Both the position numbers and the translations under genes were made by a program. From Bacilli bacterium (GTDB lineage: Bacteria; Bacillota_I; Bacilli_A; RF39; UBA660): a stretch of DNA of 31,428 bases. Shown piece after piece: positions 31,361 through 31,428 of the stretch. The notes below the pieces were generated by a model. The model was given only the letters and a program-made list of their open reading frames with translations, did no database searches and was not told the origin of the DNA. Position 1 is the first letter of the stretch. Every line of letters begins with the position of its first letter. The stretch is taken from positions 1-31,428 of the forward strand of contig JAEDES010000012.1 in NCBI GenBank assembly GCA_016293205.1, read 5' to 3'.

Positions 31361-31389
31361 AAAAAAAAAGAAGACTTGTGTCTTCTTTT
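31361..31389 (-). terminator. Terminator of the gene entering at the right edge
   Basis: GAAGAC-ACAA-GTCTTC on the minus strand followed by nine T (31361-31369). On plus it has a shorter TTTT tail, so it may also back up the rpmB terminator. Confidence 0.8.
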
Positions 31390-31428
31390 ATTCTGCACAT
31401 ATGTATCCTGATGCTTGTAATCCTGCTA
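31388..31428 (-). CDS. C-terminal end of an unknown protein (cut by window edge)
   Basis: Only the last 12 codons are inside: AGLQASGYICAE, then TAA at 31388-31390. The frame is open to the window end and is followed at once by an intrinsic terminator on the same strand, which is the main support. The peptide is too short to assign to a family. Confidence 0.5.
   Translation of the reverse strand, partial: AGLQASGYICAE

Noticed and set aside
1..31428. CRISPR arrays, tRNA genes, insertion sequences, phage genes
   Set aside because: No spaced direct repeats, cloverleaf sequences, transposases, integrases or phage structural genes were seen on reading both strands.

Overview
The window is AT-rich DNA (by eye around 30% G+C) from a low-GC Firmicute. 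The reasons are the Shine-Dalgarno sites of the AGGAGG/AGGTGAT type, the sigma-A style promoters, the Bacillus-like gene neighbourhood ireB-ruvX-yrzB-mltG-trmR ... trhP1-trhP2 ... greA, a class B sortase, and a DnaE polymerase with a degenerate PHP domain as in reduced Bacilli/Mollicutes relatives. I infer an uncultured Bacilli lineage (Erysipelotrichia/RF39-like). The standard genetic code fits all reading frames. Nearly everything is on the minus strand; only tspO-like and rpmB are on plus. No gene-free stretch exceeds 300 bases, and no tRNA, rRNA, CRISPR or insertion sequence was seen.

Layout, in the direction of minus-strand transcription from the right. A convergent terminator and the last codons of an unknown gene sit at the right edge. 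rpmB (+) is divergent from an XRE-type regulator whose C-terminal half looks like a CYTH triphosphate-binding domain. Next comes the operon dnaE-lspA-small membrane protein-rluD-NUDIX, then an orphan AMP-forming ligase and an orphan hybrid histidine kinase. A TspO/MBR-like membrane protein (+) and a rhomboid protease (-) are divergent from one another.

The middle (about 9.8-18.8 kb) is the conserved yrr-type housekeeping region: ireB-ruvX-yrzB-mltG-trmR as one operon and trhP1-trhP2-dgt as another. TrhP1/TrhP2 hydroxylate the tRNA wobble uridine and TrmR methylates it, so the 5-methoxyuridine pathway is complete here. The region is interrupted by a two-gene cassette with its own promoter and terminator (NlpC/P60 hydrolase with two membrane segments, plus a membrane-anchored DUF3298-like protein) and, before greA, by a two-TM protein of unknown function.

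The left third (1-9716) is one tightly packed operon running off the left edge: polytopic protein with a DUF4352-like ectodomain, single-pass protein with an Ig-like domain and a duplicated C-terminal module, class B sortase, very cysteine-rich 944-946 aa secreted protein, small TadE-like membrane protein, CpaB/RcpC-like SAF protein, and a CpaF/TadA ATPase. It reads as a Tad-type pilus or secretion machine with its own sortase and a disulfide-rich surface protein. This operon and the XRE-CYTH regulator are the most novel parts of the window.
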